Source of the DNA: Verrucomicrobiales bacterium
Lineage (GTDB): Bacteria; Verrucomicrobiota; Verrucomicrobiia; Verrucomicrobiales; DEV007
DNA length: 64,000 bases
Direction: 5' to 3'
Assembly: GCA_016795385.1 (NCBI GenBank)
Contig: JAEUHI010000062.1
Location: 62,001 to 126,000 of the forward strand
The translations under genes were made by a program, and so were the position numbers. Positions 8,953 to 17,592 of the stretch are shown one piece after another; the stretch's first letter is position 1, and every line of letters starts with the position of its first letter. The notes beneath the pieces are model-generated. The model did not search any database and was not told the origin of the DNA. It saw only the letters and a program-made list of their open reading frames with translations.

Positions 8953-11322
8953 TCAACCCTCTCCGGTCGAATCGCCTGCTTCCCGCTCGCGATCGCGCCG
9001 CGTCTTTTTGCGCTGACGGCCACCTTCGGTGACGGGCACGAAGTCGATGAATCCCCGGCTGCGATCGACGCGGTAGAGACGCACTTTCAGCCGCTGGCCC
9101 ACGCCGATGACGGGGGCTCCGGTGCGGCTGCGGAATTCCTCGCGGCCGCGGTCGAAGAAATACTCCTGCCACGGCGGCAGGGTATCCTTGCGGATGAGAC
9201 CCTTCACGAAAAGCCCGTCGAGTTCGGCAAAGGCTCCGATCGCCTTCACCTCGAAGACCGTCGCCTCGAACTCGGCCGACTCGTCGGACATGGCGACGTT
9301 CTCAAGGTATTCGATGAGCTTGAAACGCTGCGAATCCATCTCGGCATCGGCGGCGATGCGTTCGGTGCGGGAAATGTGCTCGGCGATTTGCCCGATCTCG
9401 CCCTCGTTCGGAGTCGGGTCGGCCTTTTCCGGCGCGGTCGGGGCATGACGCCGCGAAAGCAGCCGACGCAAGGCACGATGCACGAGCAGATCGGCGTAAC
9501 GGCGGATCGGGCTGGTGAAATGGGTGTAGTTCACCTTCGCGAGCCCGTAATGGCCGATCGGATCCTTGGAATACGCGGCCCGCTTCAAGCTCTTGAGCAA
9601 GGCGATCTTCAGGCTGTGCTCCTCGAGTTTACCGCGGATCCCGGCGAGCAATTTCTGGAGCTCGGTCCGGTTCGAGACATCGCCGACGCGATGACCAAAG
9701 GCCCGGGCTTTCTCCGCGAATTCCTGCAGCTTCGCCGGATCGGGATCCTCATGGATGCGATAGACCGAGGGCACGGGCGCGTTTTTCGTCTCGTAGGCAA
9801 CGGCCTCGTTCGCCGCGAGCATGAACTCTTCGATGAGCTGGTGGCTCTCGTCGTATTCGCTGCGTTTCACTCCGACGGCGCGGCCACGTTCGTCGATCAC
9901 GACGCGCACCTCGGCGAACTCGAGATCGAGGGCACCGTTGGCAAAACGTTTTTTCCGCAGCATCGCGGCGAGCTTCCAGGCCCGGTGCAGGTGCTCGACG
10001 AGTCCACGCTCTTTCGCGTCGTCGATCGCGGCGATCCCGGCGGCGTCGAGCCTCATGCGCTCGAAGGCCTCCTCGTAGCTGTAACGGCGGTGGCTGCGGA
10101 TCACGGCCGAGACGAAGCGGGCCGCTTTCATCTTGCCCTTCACATCGAAATCCATGATCGCCGCGTGGGTGAGGCGCTCGACGCCCGGCTTCAGGGAACA
10201 GACGCCGTTGCTGAGCTTCTCCGGCAACATGGGCAGGACGCGGTCGGCGAGGTAGACGCTGTTCCCTCGCTTCCGCGCCTCGCGGTCGAGGGCGGTGCCG
10301 GGCTTCACGTAATGGGAGACGTCGGCGATGTGCACGGCGAGTTCCCAGGAGCCGTCGGGACGCTCGGTGACGCAGATGGCGTCGTCGAAATCCTTCGCAT
10401 CCTCGGGATCGATCGTGAAGACCTCGCGCTCGCGCCAGTCCTCGCGGCGGGAGATCTCGGCCTCGTCGATCGTCTCGGGGATGGCCTCGGCTTCCCGCAG
10501 GACGGACTCGGGAAAGGTCGTCGGCAGTCCGTAGCGGTGGATGATGGAGAGAATATCCACGCCCGGATCGTCCTCGCGGCCGAGGACCTCCCGCATCTCG
10601 GCGGTGGGGAGACTGGTCGGGCTATCCCATCCGGTGAACTCGGCCACGACGATGTCGCCCTGCTTGGCCTCGGGGAGAAACTTGAGAAGTCGGAAGGACG
10701 TGGGAAGACGGCCATCCTCGGGCACGATCGTGGCGCGGGTGCCCTTGCTGTAAAATCGTCCGACGATGCGGGTGCGGGATCGCTCGAGCACACGCACGAC
10801 CTTGGCATGTGGCTCAAGCCCCTCACTCGAAAATGCCTTCCCTTTCGCCGCCGGTCCGGCGGCGCTCCGGGCGGGAGCCCCGCGATGGCGCGAGGCATGC
10901 CGCTGCCCGCGGGGAGGCTCGGGCGAAACCAGATGCACCTCGACCCGGTCGCCATCGAGTGAGGTGCCCGTGAGGCGCCCCGGCACGAAGATTTTCGGCC
11001 TTTCCCCCGGGGGAAATCCGGGCACGACCGATCCCTCATCCGGCAGGAAGGTGGCACTCTGGCGTTTCCGGTCGCGCGAGAACTGGATCGTGCCGATCAG
11101 AGAGGGCACCTTCGAGCGCACCGCCTTGGCGACGAGCCGGTAGCGCGATTTCCGCCCGCACTCGATCTCCCCCAAGTTTTGGAGTTCGGCGAGGGCGTCG
11201 CGGAAGGCGGAGCGCTCCTTCATGCGGACGCGGAGGGCCTTGGCCAGCTCGGATTTGTTGAGCGGCTCGTATTTCGAGGAGGAAAGGAGCTCCCGGATGC
11301 GGGGGATGAATGAATTCTTCAA
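8953..11322 (-). CDS. rnr: Ribonuclease R (RNB-family 3'-5' exoribonuclease)
   Basis: The 789-residue protein has the order expected for RNase R: an N-terminal winged-helix-like region, two cold-shock-like domains, the RNB catalytic domain and a C-terminal S1 domain followed by a basic tail (RKKTRRDREREAG). The metal-binding catalytic block DPEDAKDFDDAI lies at residues 305-316, and HYGLAKVNYTHFTSPIRRYADL marks the end of the RNB domain. A basic, alanine-rich linker between about residues 138 and 165 is low complexity. The enzyme degrades structured RNA in the cytoplasm. It converges on arsC from the right and appears monocistronic. Confidence 0.95.
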   Translation of the reverse strand: MKNSFIPRIRELLSSSKYEPLNKSELAKALRVRMKERSAFRDALAELQNLGEIECGRKSRYRLVAKAVRSKVPSLIGTIQFSRDRKRQSATFLPDEGSVVPGFPPGERPKIFVPGRLTGTSLDGDRVEVHLVSPEPPRGQRHASRHRGAPARSAAGPAAKGKAFSSEGLEPHAKVVRVLERSRTRIVGRFYSKGTRATIVPEDGRLPTSFRLLKFLPEAKQGDIVVAEFTGWDSPTSLPTAEMREVLGREDDPGVDILSIIHRYGLPTTFPESVLREAEAIPETIDEAEISRREDWREREVFTIDPEDAKDFDDAICVTERPDGSWELAVHIADVSHYVKPGTALDREARKRGNSVYLADRVLPMLPEKLSNGVCSLKPGVERLTHAAIMDFDVKGKMKAARFVSAVIRSHRRYSYEEAFERMRLDAAGIAAIDDAKERGLVEHLHRAWKLAAMLRKKRFANGALDLEFAEVRVVIDERGRAVGVKRSEYDESHQLIEEFMLAANEAVAYETKNAPVPSVYRIHEDPDPAKLQEFAEKARAFGHRVGDVSNRTELQKLLAGIRGKLEEHSLKIALLKSLKRAAYSKDPIGHYGLAKVNYTHFTSPIRRYADLLVHRALRRLLSRRHAPTAPEKADPTPNEGEIGQIAEHISRTERIAADAEMDSQRFKLIEYLENVAMSDESAEFEATVFEVKAIGAFAELDGLFVKGLIRKDTLPPWQEYFFDRGREEFRSRTGAPVIGVGQRLKVRLYRVDRSRGFIDFVPVTEGGRQRKKTRRDREREAGDSTGEG

Positions 11323-11446
11323 AAGAAGGCCCGGAAAATGACGAAAAAGATGGACTTGGAGGGTCGGCTTGTGGTTACATGATCACGTAAAGAAAACCGA
11401 CGAGAGAAGGAATAAAATCTCGTCCCCACGATCCTCCACCCCCAAG

Positions 11447-12055
11447 ATGCCCCGAATGATGAAAATGTCACCCTCTATCTCCCGCCCCCGAGCCTTCACC
11501 CTGCTGGAGTTGCTCGTCGTCATCGCCATCATCGGAGTGCTCGCCGGCCTCATGTATCCCGCCACTACGGGAGCCCTTCGTCGGGCGGAAAGAACCCACG
11601 CGGAGAATACCGCATACAACCTGAAAAACGCGATTTCGGCCTATTTTACGGAGTATCGGAAGTATCCCGTCGATCCATCGAACACCAATGACACCGCTGT
11701 AATCCGCACGAACAGTGATTTAATGGACGTGCTCCTCGGCGCCGATAGCCAGAAAGAGTCGGGTGGTCTAAATCCCCGGGGGGTTGCCTTTTACACCGAC
11801 AAAGCCGCGAAACCCGCTGGAGACGGGAAATACCGGAAAGGCGTGCGCCTCGAAGCTGACGGAGGTGGTGAACTTTGGGATCCCTATGGCGACTACTACT
11901 ACGTGCGGATGGATCTGGACTACAACAACCGGGTCGAAAAACCGAGCTGGGACGAAGCGAACGACGCGCAGGTGCTTCCCGAATCGATTCTGGTCTGGAG
12001 TGCCGGGAAAGACCAGGATGAGACCACCTCGCAGGACAACATCAAAACATGGTGA
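11447..12055 (+). CDS. Type II secretion/type IV pilin-like pseudopilin
   Basis: The 202-residue protein begins with a short basic leader and the prepilin signal SRPRA-FTLLELLVVIAII, with cleavage expected after Ala16 and the conserved Glu at mature position 5 (Glu21). The hydrophobic helix ends near residue 37, and the rest is a globular domain. This is the GspG/H-like fold common in PVC bacteria. Four in-frame ATGs lie at 11447, 11456, 11459 and 11465, so the exact start is uncertain. It stands alone, with no secretion genes nearby, and is separated from the converging cysQ gene by a bidirectional terminator. Confidence 0.88.
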   Translation: MPRMMKMSPSISRPRAFTLLELLVVIAIIGVLAGLMYPATTGALRRAERTHAENTAYNLKNAISAYFTEYRKYPVDPSNTNDTAVIRTNSDLMDVLLGADSQKESGGLNPRGVAFYTDKAAKPAGDGKYRKGVRLEADGGGELWDPYGDYYYVRMDLDYNNRVEKPSWDEANDAQVLPESILVWSAGKDQDETTSQDNIKTW

Positions 12056-12081
12056 TACCCAGGAGGTGCCGCCTTCTTTTC

Positions 12082-12118
12082 AAAAACGCGTCCCTCTCCC
12101 GGGGGCCGCGTTTTTTTT
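12082..12118. terminator. Bidirectional rho-independent terminator
   Basis: AAAAACGCG at 12082-12090 pairs with CGCGTTTTT at 12107-12115, with a C/G-rich inner loop and a run of eight T on the plus strand. The A-run on the left arm gives a T-run on the minus strand as well. It lies between the convergent pseudopilin and cysQ genes and probably stops both. Confidence 0.85.
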
Positions 12119-12136
12119 GGCGTCACTCGTTCGGCG

Positions 12137-12913
12137 TCACTCGACGATGAAATACGGATTGAGAAGGTTCTCCTTGTTGTAGCGGAGCGCCTCTCCCGTG
12201 CCATGCTCATTGACCTGACGCCCCGATCCCAGAGCAATGGCGTGGGCGGCGGCAGTATCCCATTCCATCGTCGGGCCCAGCCGGGGATAGACGTCGGCGG
12301 CTCCCTCGGCGACGAGGCAGAGCTTCAGGGAACTGCCGGCGGAATGGAATTCAACCTTCTTTCCTTCCGCCTCGAGCGCCGCGATGAAATCGCGGACCTC
12401 ATCAGTGAGGTGCGACCGGCTCGCCACCACGGTGACCTCGCCCTTCGCCGAATAATGTTCACCTCCGGAGAGACGGACCGCCTCGCCTCCCTCCGAGGAT
12501 TTCCACGCACCGATGATCTCGGAGGACCAGTAGAGTTGGTCGCCGACCGGTTGGAAAACGACGCCAAGCACGGGCGTCTGGCCACGCACGAGGGCGATGT
12601 TCACGGTGAACTCGCCGTTGCGTTTGATGAATTCCTTGGTGCCATCGAGCGGATCGACGAGCCAGAAATACTCCCAGTCCTTGCGTTCCTCGTAGGGCAA
12701 GGTCCGGGTCTCTTCGGAGATGACGGGAATCCCGGGGGTGAGGCGGGCAAGTCCTTCGAGAATGACGGCATTGGACCGGCGGTCGGCTTCGGTCAGGGGC
12801 GAATCATCCGCCTTCGCATCGACGGCAAATTCGGTGCCGTAGACTTCCAGAATGGCATCACCGGCGGCACGGGCGATCTTCTTCACTTCCTCGAGGTTGA
12901 TGGTATCCAGCAT
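12137..12913 (-). CDS. cysQ: 3'(2'),5'-bisphosphate nucleotidase CysQ
   Basis: The 258-residue protein belongs to the inositol monophosphatase superfamily. Metal- and phosphate-binding motifs are present: SEE near residue 66, DPLDGTKEF at 87-95, and EWDTAAAHA toward the C-terminus. The block DSPLTEADRRSN is typical of CysQ. It hydrolyses 3'-phosphoadenosine 5'-phosphate, the by-product of sulfate assimilation and sulfotransfer. The frame extends nine codons upstream, but ATG 12913 yields the family-like MLDTINLEEV start. It precedes no obvious operon partner; the pseudokinase gene ends 75 bases away on the same strand. Confidence 0.93.
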   Translation of the reverse strand: MLDTINLEEVKKIARAAGDAILEVYGTEFAVDAKADDSPLTEADRRSNAVILEGLARLTPGIPVISEETRTLPYEERKDWEYFWLVDPLDGTKEFIKRNGEFTVNIALVRGQTPVLGVVFQPVGDQLYWSSEIIGAWKSSEGGEAVRLSGGEHYSAKGEVTVVASRSHLTDEVRDFIAALEAEGKKVEFHSAGSSLKLCLVAEGAADVYPRLGPTMEWDTAAAHAIALGSGRQVNEHGTGEALRYNKENLLNPYFIVE

Positions 12914-12987
12914 GATGCGGGCATGGAACGCCCTTGCCAAGCCTTGTCAACCTTCGTCTTTCCGACAGAGTCTCCACCTCCCCCCGC

Positions 12988-15771
12988 TCACGGAAGTTTG
13001 GCCAACTGCTCGGCCGTCCACTTCACCGCTTGGGCGGCATCGTTGTCATCGGGATTGCTCGCCATGTAGTTCTGCCATTCGGTTTTGGCGAGCTGGAGAT
13101 GCTCTTTGGCCTCTCCCTTGTCCCCGCTCTTCATGCAGGCGAATCCCGCCATGCCCCGGGTGCGGGCGAGGGTCCGGTGATACTCGGAGACGGCACCTTC
13201 CCCTTCCGAAATTTCCTCCAGCACGGCGATGGCTTCCTTCAAGGGCACCCTCGACTCGTCGAATTTGCCGGAGTCTCCCAGCAACTCGGCGAGATGGGCA
13301 AGGCGCTGCGAGTAGGAGAATTTCACATCCGGGGCGACGGACCGATTCCCCTCGATGATCGGCTGCAGCACGGCGATGGCTTTTTGCTCGAGCGCGATCG
13401 CATTCTTCACCTTGCCACCGTCGCGCTGACCGGCTGCAAGTGCCCCGTAAATATCGGCGAGGGTTTTCAGATAGGTGGATTCATAAGGATTCGACGCGAC
13501 GACCCGGCCCAGCACTTCGGCGGCTCCCTCGAGTTTGCTGGTATCGTTGGCGAGCAAACCGACCCGGGCGAGGCTGTTGCCGAGGCCGAGCTGATACTCG
13601 TCGACGGCGGAATCGAGTTCCACGGCGCGGGCGAAAAGATCGCTGGACTGCTGGTAGGCCTTGCGCGCCATCTCCAGATCGCGACGGGCCTCGAGGACGC
13701 GGCCGACGAGGGTGAAGGATTTTGCCAAAGCTCCGACGACCCGCGGATTTTCCGGATCGGCTTTTTGCATCTCGGTGAGCTTCACCCCGACGGACATCGC
13801 CGCATCGCCGGCGGCATCGAGACGATCCATCGCGAACTCGCACTCGACGATGGCGAGGGAGTTTTCGTGGATGTGGAGAGCCGCCTCCTCCGCGATGGCG
13901 GGCTCGCGGGTGCGGGCCTCCGTCCAGAAGCGGGAGGATTCGGTGAAATAGTGCCGCGCCGCGGAATACTGCCCCGAACGGATCGAGAGCGATCCCAGCG
14001 CGGTCTTGGAGGCGGCGATGTTTTTCACAAACTCGACGTCCGAAGTGCTGGCGTCCTCAAGGAGGGCGGAATAGCGGCGCTCGGCCTCACCAAAGGCGGC
14101 GAGTGACATCCCGAACTCCCCCATCTCGTGGTAGATCTGGCCGAGATAGAAGAGTGCGTTCGCCGTCGATACGATGAAGTCGGGGGCATCACCATAGGCC
14201 TCGACGAGCCGCTCGTAATGTTTGCGTCCTTCGATGAGGGCGGCGGCACGCGCCTCACGGAATTCCGGCACATCCGTGTCGCGGTTCTCGAGGACGAGCC
14301 GGAAAAAACGATCCCCGTTGTCCTGGGTCTGCCGCAGAATCTGACGGGCGAGCTTCGCCTGGCCGAGGAGGTTGTTTTGGGAACCCTCGATATCGTGAAG
14401 GACGGATTCGAGTTCCTCTTTCTTTTCCTTCTCCTTGGTCAAATCCCGGCGGAAGGCGTCCGCTTGGCGATTGACCTTCGCTTGGAGTTCGGCCTGAAAC
14501 TCGGCCGCTTCCTCGACGACCTGTTTCTTCGCTTGGCGGGCATCGAGATAGTAAAACAGCGAGAAGAAGGTGAGAGGAAGAATGGCGACCAGCGCGGTGA
14601 TGGCCACGACCTGCCATCGCAACACCGCGCTGGTGCGCAGGGCTTCGATGAATCTCACGGGAGTCCGTGGTGGTGGCAATTCGCGGGCAAAGTCCGTCTC
14701 GCCGACCAGCATCAGATCGGCTCGATCATGATCCGGCGGGCCGGCGGCAATCGTGATCGGCGCCAGATCCCGTTGCGGAGTCGACTGCACCTTTGCTGCC
14801 GCCTCCACGGGAGGAGTCACTGCGACAAGGGCCGCCTTTCCTTCTGCCTTGGGCTGTAGTGCGGCACGCAGCCCCTCTAGCACTTCCGTCATGCTCGCGG
14901 GCCGGGTCCCGGGATCGAAATGGAGGCAGCGGGCGATCCATTCGCGGATCGAGGCCTCCCGCTCACTCTGGGCCGCCGCCGGCCATTCCACGGTGCGCTC
15001 GGCATCGAGATGGCCCAAAAACGTCTCCGTGGTTTCGGAAAGTTCTCCAAAGGTGATCGCGGCAACGGCATCCAGCCAATCCGGATGCTCATGGGAATAT
15101 TGCCAGAGTTGATCGAGACGTGGGAGATGTCTCGTCAACAATTGGAAGGCGATGACGCCAAACGCATACACATCCCACTGCTTTCCGCGCCCGTCATTGA
15201 AGTCGCCGTTGGAAAGCTGCTCGGGTGCCGCGAAGAAAAGGTGTTCCCCGGCCTCGAGATATTGCAGACCGCCCATGAAGACCTGGCCCATTCCGGAGAG
15301 ATGCACATTCTGCCCTCCTCCCGATTTGCCGGTGAGAAAAATCCCCGAGGGCCTGACCCCGCCGTGAAACCAGCCTCTCTCATGCAGATCCCCGAGGATC
15401 GCGGCGAGATCGGCGATGACTTCGATGGACTGCTCGGAGGTCAGCACGGCCCCGAGCCTTTCGAGGGAGCTGACTTGCCAGGCTTCGCCCTCCCCACCTT
15501 TCCACCCGTAAAAGGGAGTCGCGCAGGCGGTGAGCGTCAGAGGACTCTGGAGCACATAGTCACTGATCCTCGCGACTCCGGGGATCGAGGAAGCCGGATC
15601 GGAAAAGGCCTTGAAATAGGGCTGCAAGAATCGATCGCTCGTGGCCTCGGCCTTGAAAACCCGCACGGCCCGGCGTTTGCCGCTTTCGTGCACCGCGACA
15701 AAGGACCACCCGAAGGGATCTTCTCCGAGGAGCCCCTCATATCGATATCCTGGTAGATCGGGAAACCGCAT
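12988..15771 (-). CDS. Membrane-anchored Ser/Thr pseudokinase with TPR-like C-terminal domain
   Basis: The 927-residue protein has a kinase-like domain at about 8-305, a single membrane segment near 386-408, a coiled coil (about 410-470) and a long helical region resembling TPR repeats. The glycine loop is GEDPFGWSF, but the VAIK lysine is Arg37, the HRD-K-N loop reads H136-GGVRPSG and the DFG position reads SGMG. Structural motifs such as APE (182-184) and WDVYAFG remain. The protein therefore keeps the fold but lacks all three key catalytic residues. The start ATG 15771 places the kinase domain at the N-terminus. It probably acts as a scaffold or sensor; partners are unknown. Confidence 0.88.
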   Translation of the reverse strand: MRFPDLPGYRYEGLLGEDPFGWSFVAVHESGKRRAVRVFKAEATSDRFLQPYFKAFSDPASSIPGVARISDYVLQSPLTLTACATPFYGWKGGEGEAWQVSSLERLGAVLTSEQSIEVIADLAAILGDLHERGWFHGGVRPSGIFLTGKSGGGQNVHLSGMGQVFMGGLQYLEAGEHLFFAAPEQLSNGDFNDGRGKQWDVYAFGVIAFQLLTRHLPRLDQLWQYSHEHPDWLDAVAAITFGELSETTETFLGHLDAERTVEWPAAAQSEREASIREWIARCLHFDPGTRPASMTEVLEGLRAALQPKAEGKAALVAVTPPVEAAAKVQSTPQRDLAPITIAAGPPDHDRADLMLVGETDFARELPPPRTPVRFIEALRTSAVLRWQVVAITALVAILPLTFFSLFYYLDARQAKKQVVEEAAEFQAELQAKVNRQADAFRRDLTKEKEKKEELESVLHDIEGSQNNLLGQAKLARQILRQTQDNGDRFFRLVLENRDTDVPEFREARAAALIEGRKHYERLVEAYGDAPDFIVSTANALFYLGQIYHEMGEFGMSLAAFGEAERRYSALLEDASTSDVEFVKNIAASKTALGSLSIRSGQYSAARHYFTESSRFWTEARTREPAIAEEAALHIHENSLAIVECEFAMDRLDAAGDAAMSVGVKLTEMQKADPENPRVVGALAKSFTLVGRVLEARRDLEMARKAYQQSSDLFARAVELDSAVDEYQLGLGNSLARVGLLANDTSKLEGAAEVLGRVVASNPYESTYLKTLADIYGALAAGQRDGGKVKNAIALEQKAIAVLQPIIEGNRSVAPDVKFSYSQRLAHLAELLGDSGKFDESRVPLKEAIAVLEEISEGEGAVSEYHRTLARTRGMAGFACMKSGDKGEAKEHLQLAKTEWQNYMASNPDDNDAAQAVKWTAEQLAKLP

Positions 15772-15829
15772 CTGTTGCTTTCTATACGGACATTCCGGAG
15801 ATTTCTTAACGATTGCTTGAGGAATTCGA

Positions 15830-16126
15830 TCACTTCGAAAGGAGCTGCCTGACGATCCTCTCCCATTCGCCCGGGATCTGCTCGCGGCGGATCGGAGGCT
15901 GGTTCGCGCGGTGATACCAGTAGCCGGAATTTCCGAAATCACCCTCGATGGCGTGGAGCAGGCCGTGGATCCATGACCCTGTGGCCGACGGGATCTCCTG
16001 CGCGATGTCGTGCGCCTTTTCCCAGTTTCCCGCCTGAGTGTGCCAGAGTGCCTCCAACTCCCGCGAGAGACCGGATGGAGGGGAGCCACCGGGCTGGATC
16101 GAGGCGAAAAACGTATCGAAAGTCAT
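15830..16126 (-). CDS. Conserved small protein with a TPR-like helical hairpin
   Basis: This 98-residue soluble protein contains LWHTQAGNWEKAHDIAQEI and WIHGLLHAIEGDFGNSGYW, a pattern seen in a widespread family of uncharacterised bacterial proteins and similar to two TPR hairpins. The ATG at 16126 is preferred over upstream ones because it yields the compact family-length protein. It sits 58 bases upstream of the pseudokinase gene on the same strand, so the two may be cotranscribed. No catalytic residues are apparent and the role is unknown. Confidence 0.75.
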   Translation of the reverse strand: MTFDTFFASIQPGGSPPSGLSRELEALWHTQAGNWEKAHDIAQEIPSATGSWIHGLLHAIEGDFGNSGYWYHRANQPPIRREQIPGEWERIVRQLLSK

Positions 16127-16244
16127 CGGCGGAATCTTAGATTCCTTAATTAATTCCAGCAAGGAGGCATTTTCGCCAGAGTGGCCCGTTTGACCGGGCT
16201 TTGGCAACATCCCCGCAGGGCACATAGACGCCGGGTGGAAAAAA

Positions 16245-16262
16245 CGCACAAGCGCTTGTGCG
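16245..16262. promoter_or_regulatory. Perfect 18-bp palindrome, LacI/GalR-type operator candidate
   Basis: CGCACAAGCGCTTGTGCG is a perfect palindrome ending 40 bases before the ATG of the first importer gene. The centre AAGCGCTT is typical of sites bound by LacI/GalR-family regulators. No LacI-type gene lies in the window, so the regulator would be encoded elsewhere. Confidence 0.5.
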
Positions 16263-16302
16263 AACGCGGCGTTTCGTGGAAACTTCCGGACTCCGATCCC
16301 GC

Positions 16303-17592
16303 ATGGCCGCCTATTTCATCCGACGACTGCTCCTCATCCCCCCGACGCTGATCGGGATGACACTGGCGGTCTTCGCGCTGATCCAGTTCACCCCCGGAGG
16401 CCGCCTCGAGATGGCCTTGATGGAGGCTCGCATGAAAGAGGGTGGCCGCTCCACCAATCTCCAGTCTTCCGGCCTTACTCCCGGACAGATCCTGAAGCTC
16501 GAAGAGCAATTCGGCCACGACAAGCCGTTTCACATCGCCTACCTCTCCTGGCTCGGCGCCGTCCCGCGCGAGACGAACCGCTCCCGCGCGGAGTTTGCGG
16601 CGGACGCCACCGAGACGGATGTGAAGATCCCGGGCACAGCCGAAGTCGTCACGGTGAGACGGCTCCCGGATGACAGGGCGGAGATCGCGGCAAAGGATGG
16701 GATCGAGACCGGCCCCTGGCGTGCCCGCATCGTCACTCCGGAGGAGCAACGCGAGCGTTGGCAAAAGCGGAACCCCGGTCAGGAGCTCGATGCCCCCCTG
16801 CCCTACCTCGCCATTCTTTTTCAGCCGAAGTTCAGTGGACTCCTTCAGGGGAATCTCGGGGATTCCACCCGATATTCCGAGCCTGTCTGGGAGATGATGA
16901 AGCGCCGCTTCCCCATCTCGATTTTCTTCGGAGTTGTTTCACTCATTCTCACCTACCTCGTCTGCATCCCGCTCGGGGTGCTCAAGGCGATCCGGCACCG
17001 CACCGTGCTCGACAACGTCACTTCCATCCTCATTTTCACCGGCTACGCCATTCCCGGCTTCGTGCTCGGGGTCTTCCTCGTGGTCGTCTTCGCGGCACGC
17101 CTCGGTTGGTTTCCGCTTGAAGGATTCGTGAGCGCGAATTTCGCCGATCTCTCGCTCTGGGGAAAAGTGAAGGATCTCGCCCACCATGCCTTTCTCCCGC
17201 TCGTCTGTTACATGGTCGGCAGCTTCGCCAGCCTCACGATGCTGGTGAAAAACAACCTCATGGACCAGCTCGCGGCCGACTATGTTAGGACCGCCGTGGC
17301 GAAGGGGCTCGACTTCAAACGCGCCGTGTTCGGCCATGCCTTGCGCAATGCCTTCATCCCCGTGGCCGCCACGATGGGCCAGAGCCTGACCCTCATCGTC
17401 GGTGGCAGCTTCCTCATCGAACGCATCTTCGACATCGACGGTTTCGGTCTGATGGGATTCAACGCCCTGCTCGAGCGTGACTCGGCCATCATCATGGGCA
17501 CCGTCACGGTCGGCGGGCTGCTCCTCATGCTCGGCAATGTGCTCTCCGACCTCATCACCGCGCGTCTCGATCCCCGCATCCGCTTCGAATGA
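16303..17592 (+). CDS. ABC transporter permease, YejB/OppB-like
   Basis: The 429-residue permease starts MAAYFIRRLLLIPPTLIGM, the classic first helix of OppB-type proteins. It is longer than OppB (about 306 residues) because of an extracytoplasmic insert between helices 1 and 2 (roughly residues 32-205), as in YejB. The C-terminal half holds the remaining helices and the EAA-like loop YVRTAVAKGLDFKRAVFGHALRNA, which contacts the ATPases. ATG 16303 is chosen over 16258 because it puts the membrane helix at the N-terminus. It is the first gene of a tightly packed five-gene importer and overlaps the next gene by four bases. Confidence 0.92.
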   Translation: MAAYFIRRLLLIPPTLIGMTLAVFALIQFTPGGRLEMALMEARMKEGGRSTNLQSSGLTPGQILKLEEQFGHDKPFHIAYLSWLGAVPRETNRSRAEFAADATETDVKIPGTAEVVTVRRLPDDRAEIAAKDGIETGPWRARIVTPEEQRERWQKRNPGQELDAPLPYLAILFQPKFSGLLQGNLGDSTRYSEPVWEMMKRRFPISIFFGVVSLILTYLVCIPLGVLKAIRHRTVLDNVTSILIFTGYAIPGFVLGVFLVVVFAARLGWFPLEGFVSANFADLSLWGKVKDLAHHAFLPLVCYMVGSFASLTMLVKNNLMDQLAADYVRTAVAKGLDFKRAVFGHALRNAFIPVAATMGQSLTLIVGGSFLIERIFDIDGFGLMGFNALLERDSAIIMGTVTVGGLLLMLGNVLSDLITARLDPRIRFE

